A DNA stretch of 64,000 bases from Dendrophyllia cribrosa (taxonomy: Eukaryota; Cnidaria; Anthozoa; Scleractinia; Dendrophylliidae): assembly GCA_024195265.1 (NCBI GenBank), contig JAJLRJ010000008.1, positions 7,282,988-7,346,987 of the forward strand, written 5' to 3'. More notes on this DNA, generated by a model. The model did no database searches and had not been told where the DNA came from. It saw only the letters and a program-made list of their open reading frames with translations. How positions within the stretch are numbered: the stretch's first letter is position 1. The DNA is not shown here.

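Overview
The window is eukaryotic and metazoan. Nearly all of it is one long, intron-rich gene on the minus strand, interleaved with dense transposon debris. I reconstructed 36 exons from splice signals, reading-frame continuity and protein family patterns. Every junction keeps frame, from the first complete codon at 63998 to the stop codon at 4517-4519. The repeat mix (Penelope-like elements with GIY-YIG remnants, Crypton-type remnants, tRNA SINEs, many hairpin MITEs) and the protein suggest a non-vertebrate animal, most likely an anthozoan cnidarian (coral or anemone). That taxonomic call is inference.

The gene encodes about 1,425 residues of a type I sorting receptor of the VPS10 (sortilin/SorLA/SorCS) family. 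Its N-terminus, with signal peptide and propeptide, lies beyond position 64000. In transcript order: VPS10 beta-propeller (exons 1-11, 64000 to 52194); ten-cysteine 10CC module (exons 12-14, 51559-48468); two PKD domains (exons 15-17 and 18-20, 46973-27470); five fibronectin type III domains (exons 21-31, 27253-11986); an unrecognised membrane-proximal segment (exons 32-34); one transmembrane helix (exons 34/35); and a 67-residue cytosolic tail ending in an acidic cluster plus hydrophobic terminus (exons 35-36). SorCS-type PKD domains combined with SorLA-type FnIII domains, without the SorLA YWTD propeller or LDL-A repeats, is the main biological point of the window.

The introns hold the rest. 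5-30 kb contains CCAAT-rich MITEs with long terminal inverted repeats, a MITE-derived minisatellite in large arrays, a Penelope-like fragment, a tRNA SINE, a Crypton-like fragment and several hairpin MITEs. The 11.5-kb intron between exons 16 and 17 (33684-45229) is a transposon nest: a hAT element with exact 8-bp target duplication, a second Penelope fragment, MITEs nested in a MITE, a 5-kb foldback palindrome whose left arm carries a TTAA insertion (its right arm preserves the empty site), and a 1.37-kb TIR element containing a tRNA-like segment. 49-63 kb contains three TIR elements of 1.1-1.5 kb whose ends are packed with short repeated motifs; a fourth of the same design lies at 31-33 kb.

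Below 4516 lies the presumed 3' UTR and downstream DNA, itself rich in repeats. I see no second protein-coding gene, no CRISPR array and no prokaryotic features. Exon coordinates should be right to within a base or two; repeat borders without a stated target duplication are approximate.
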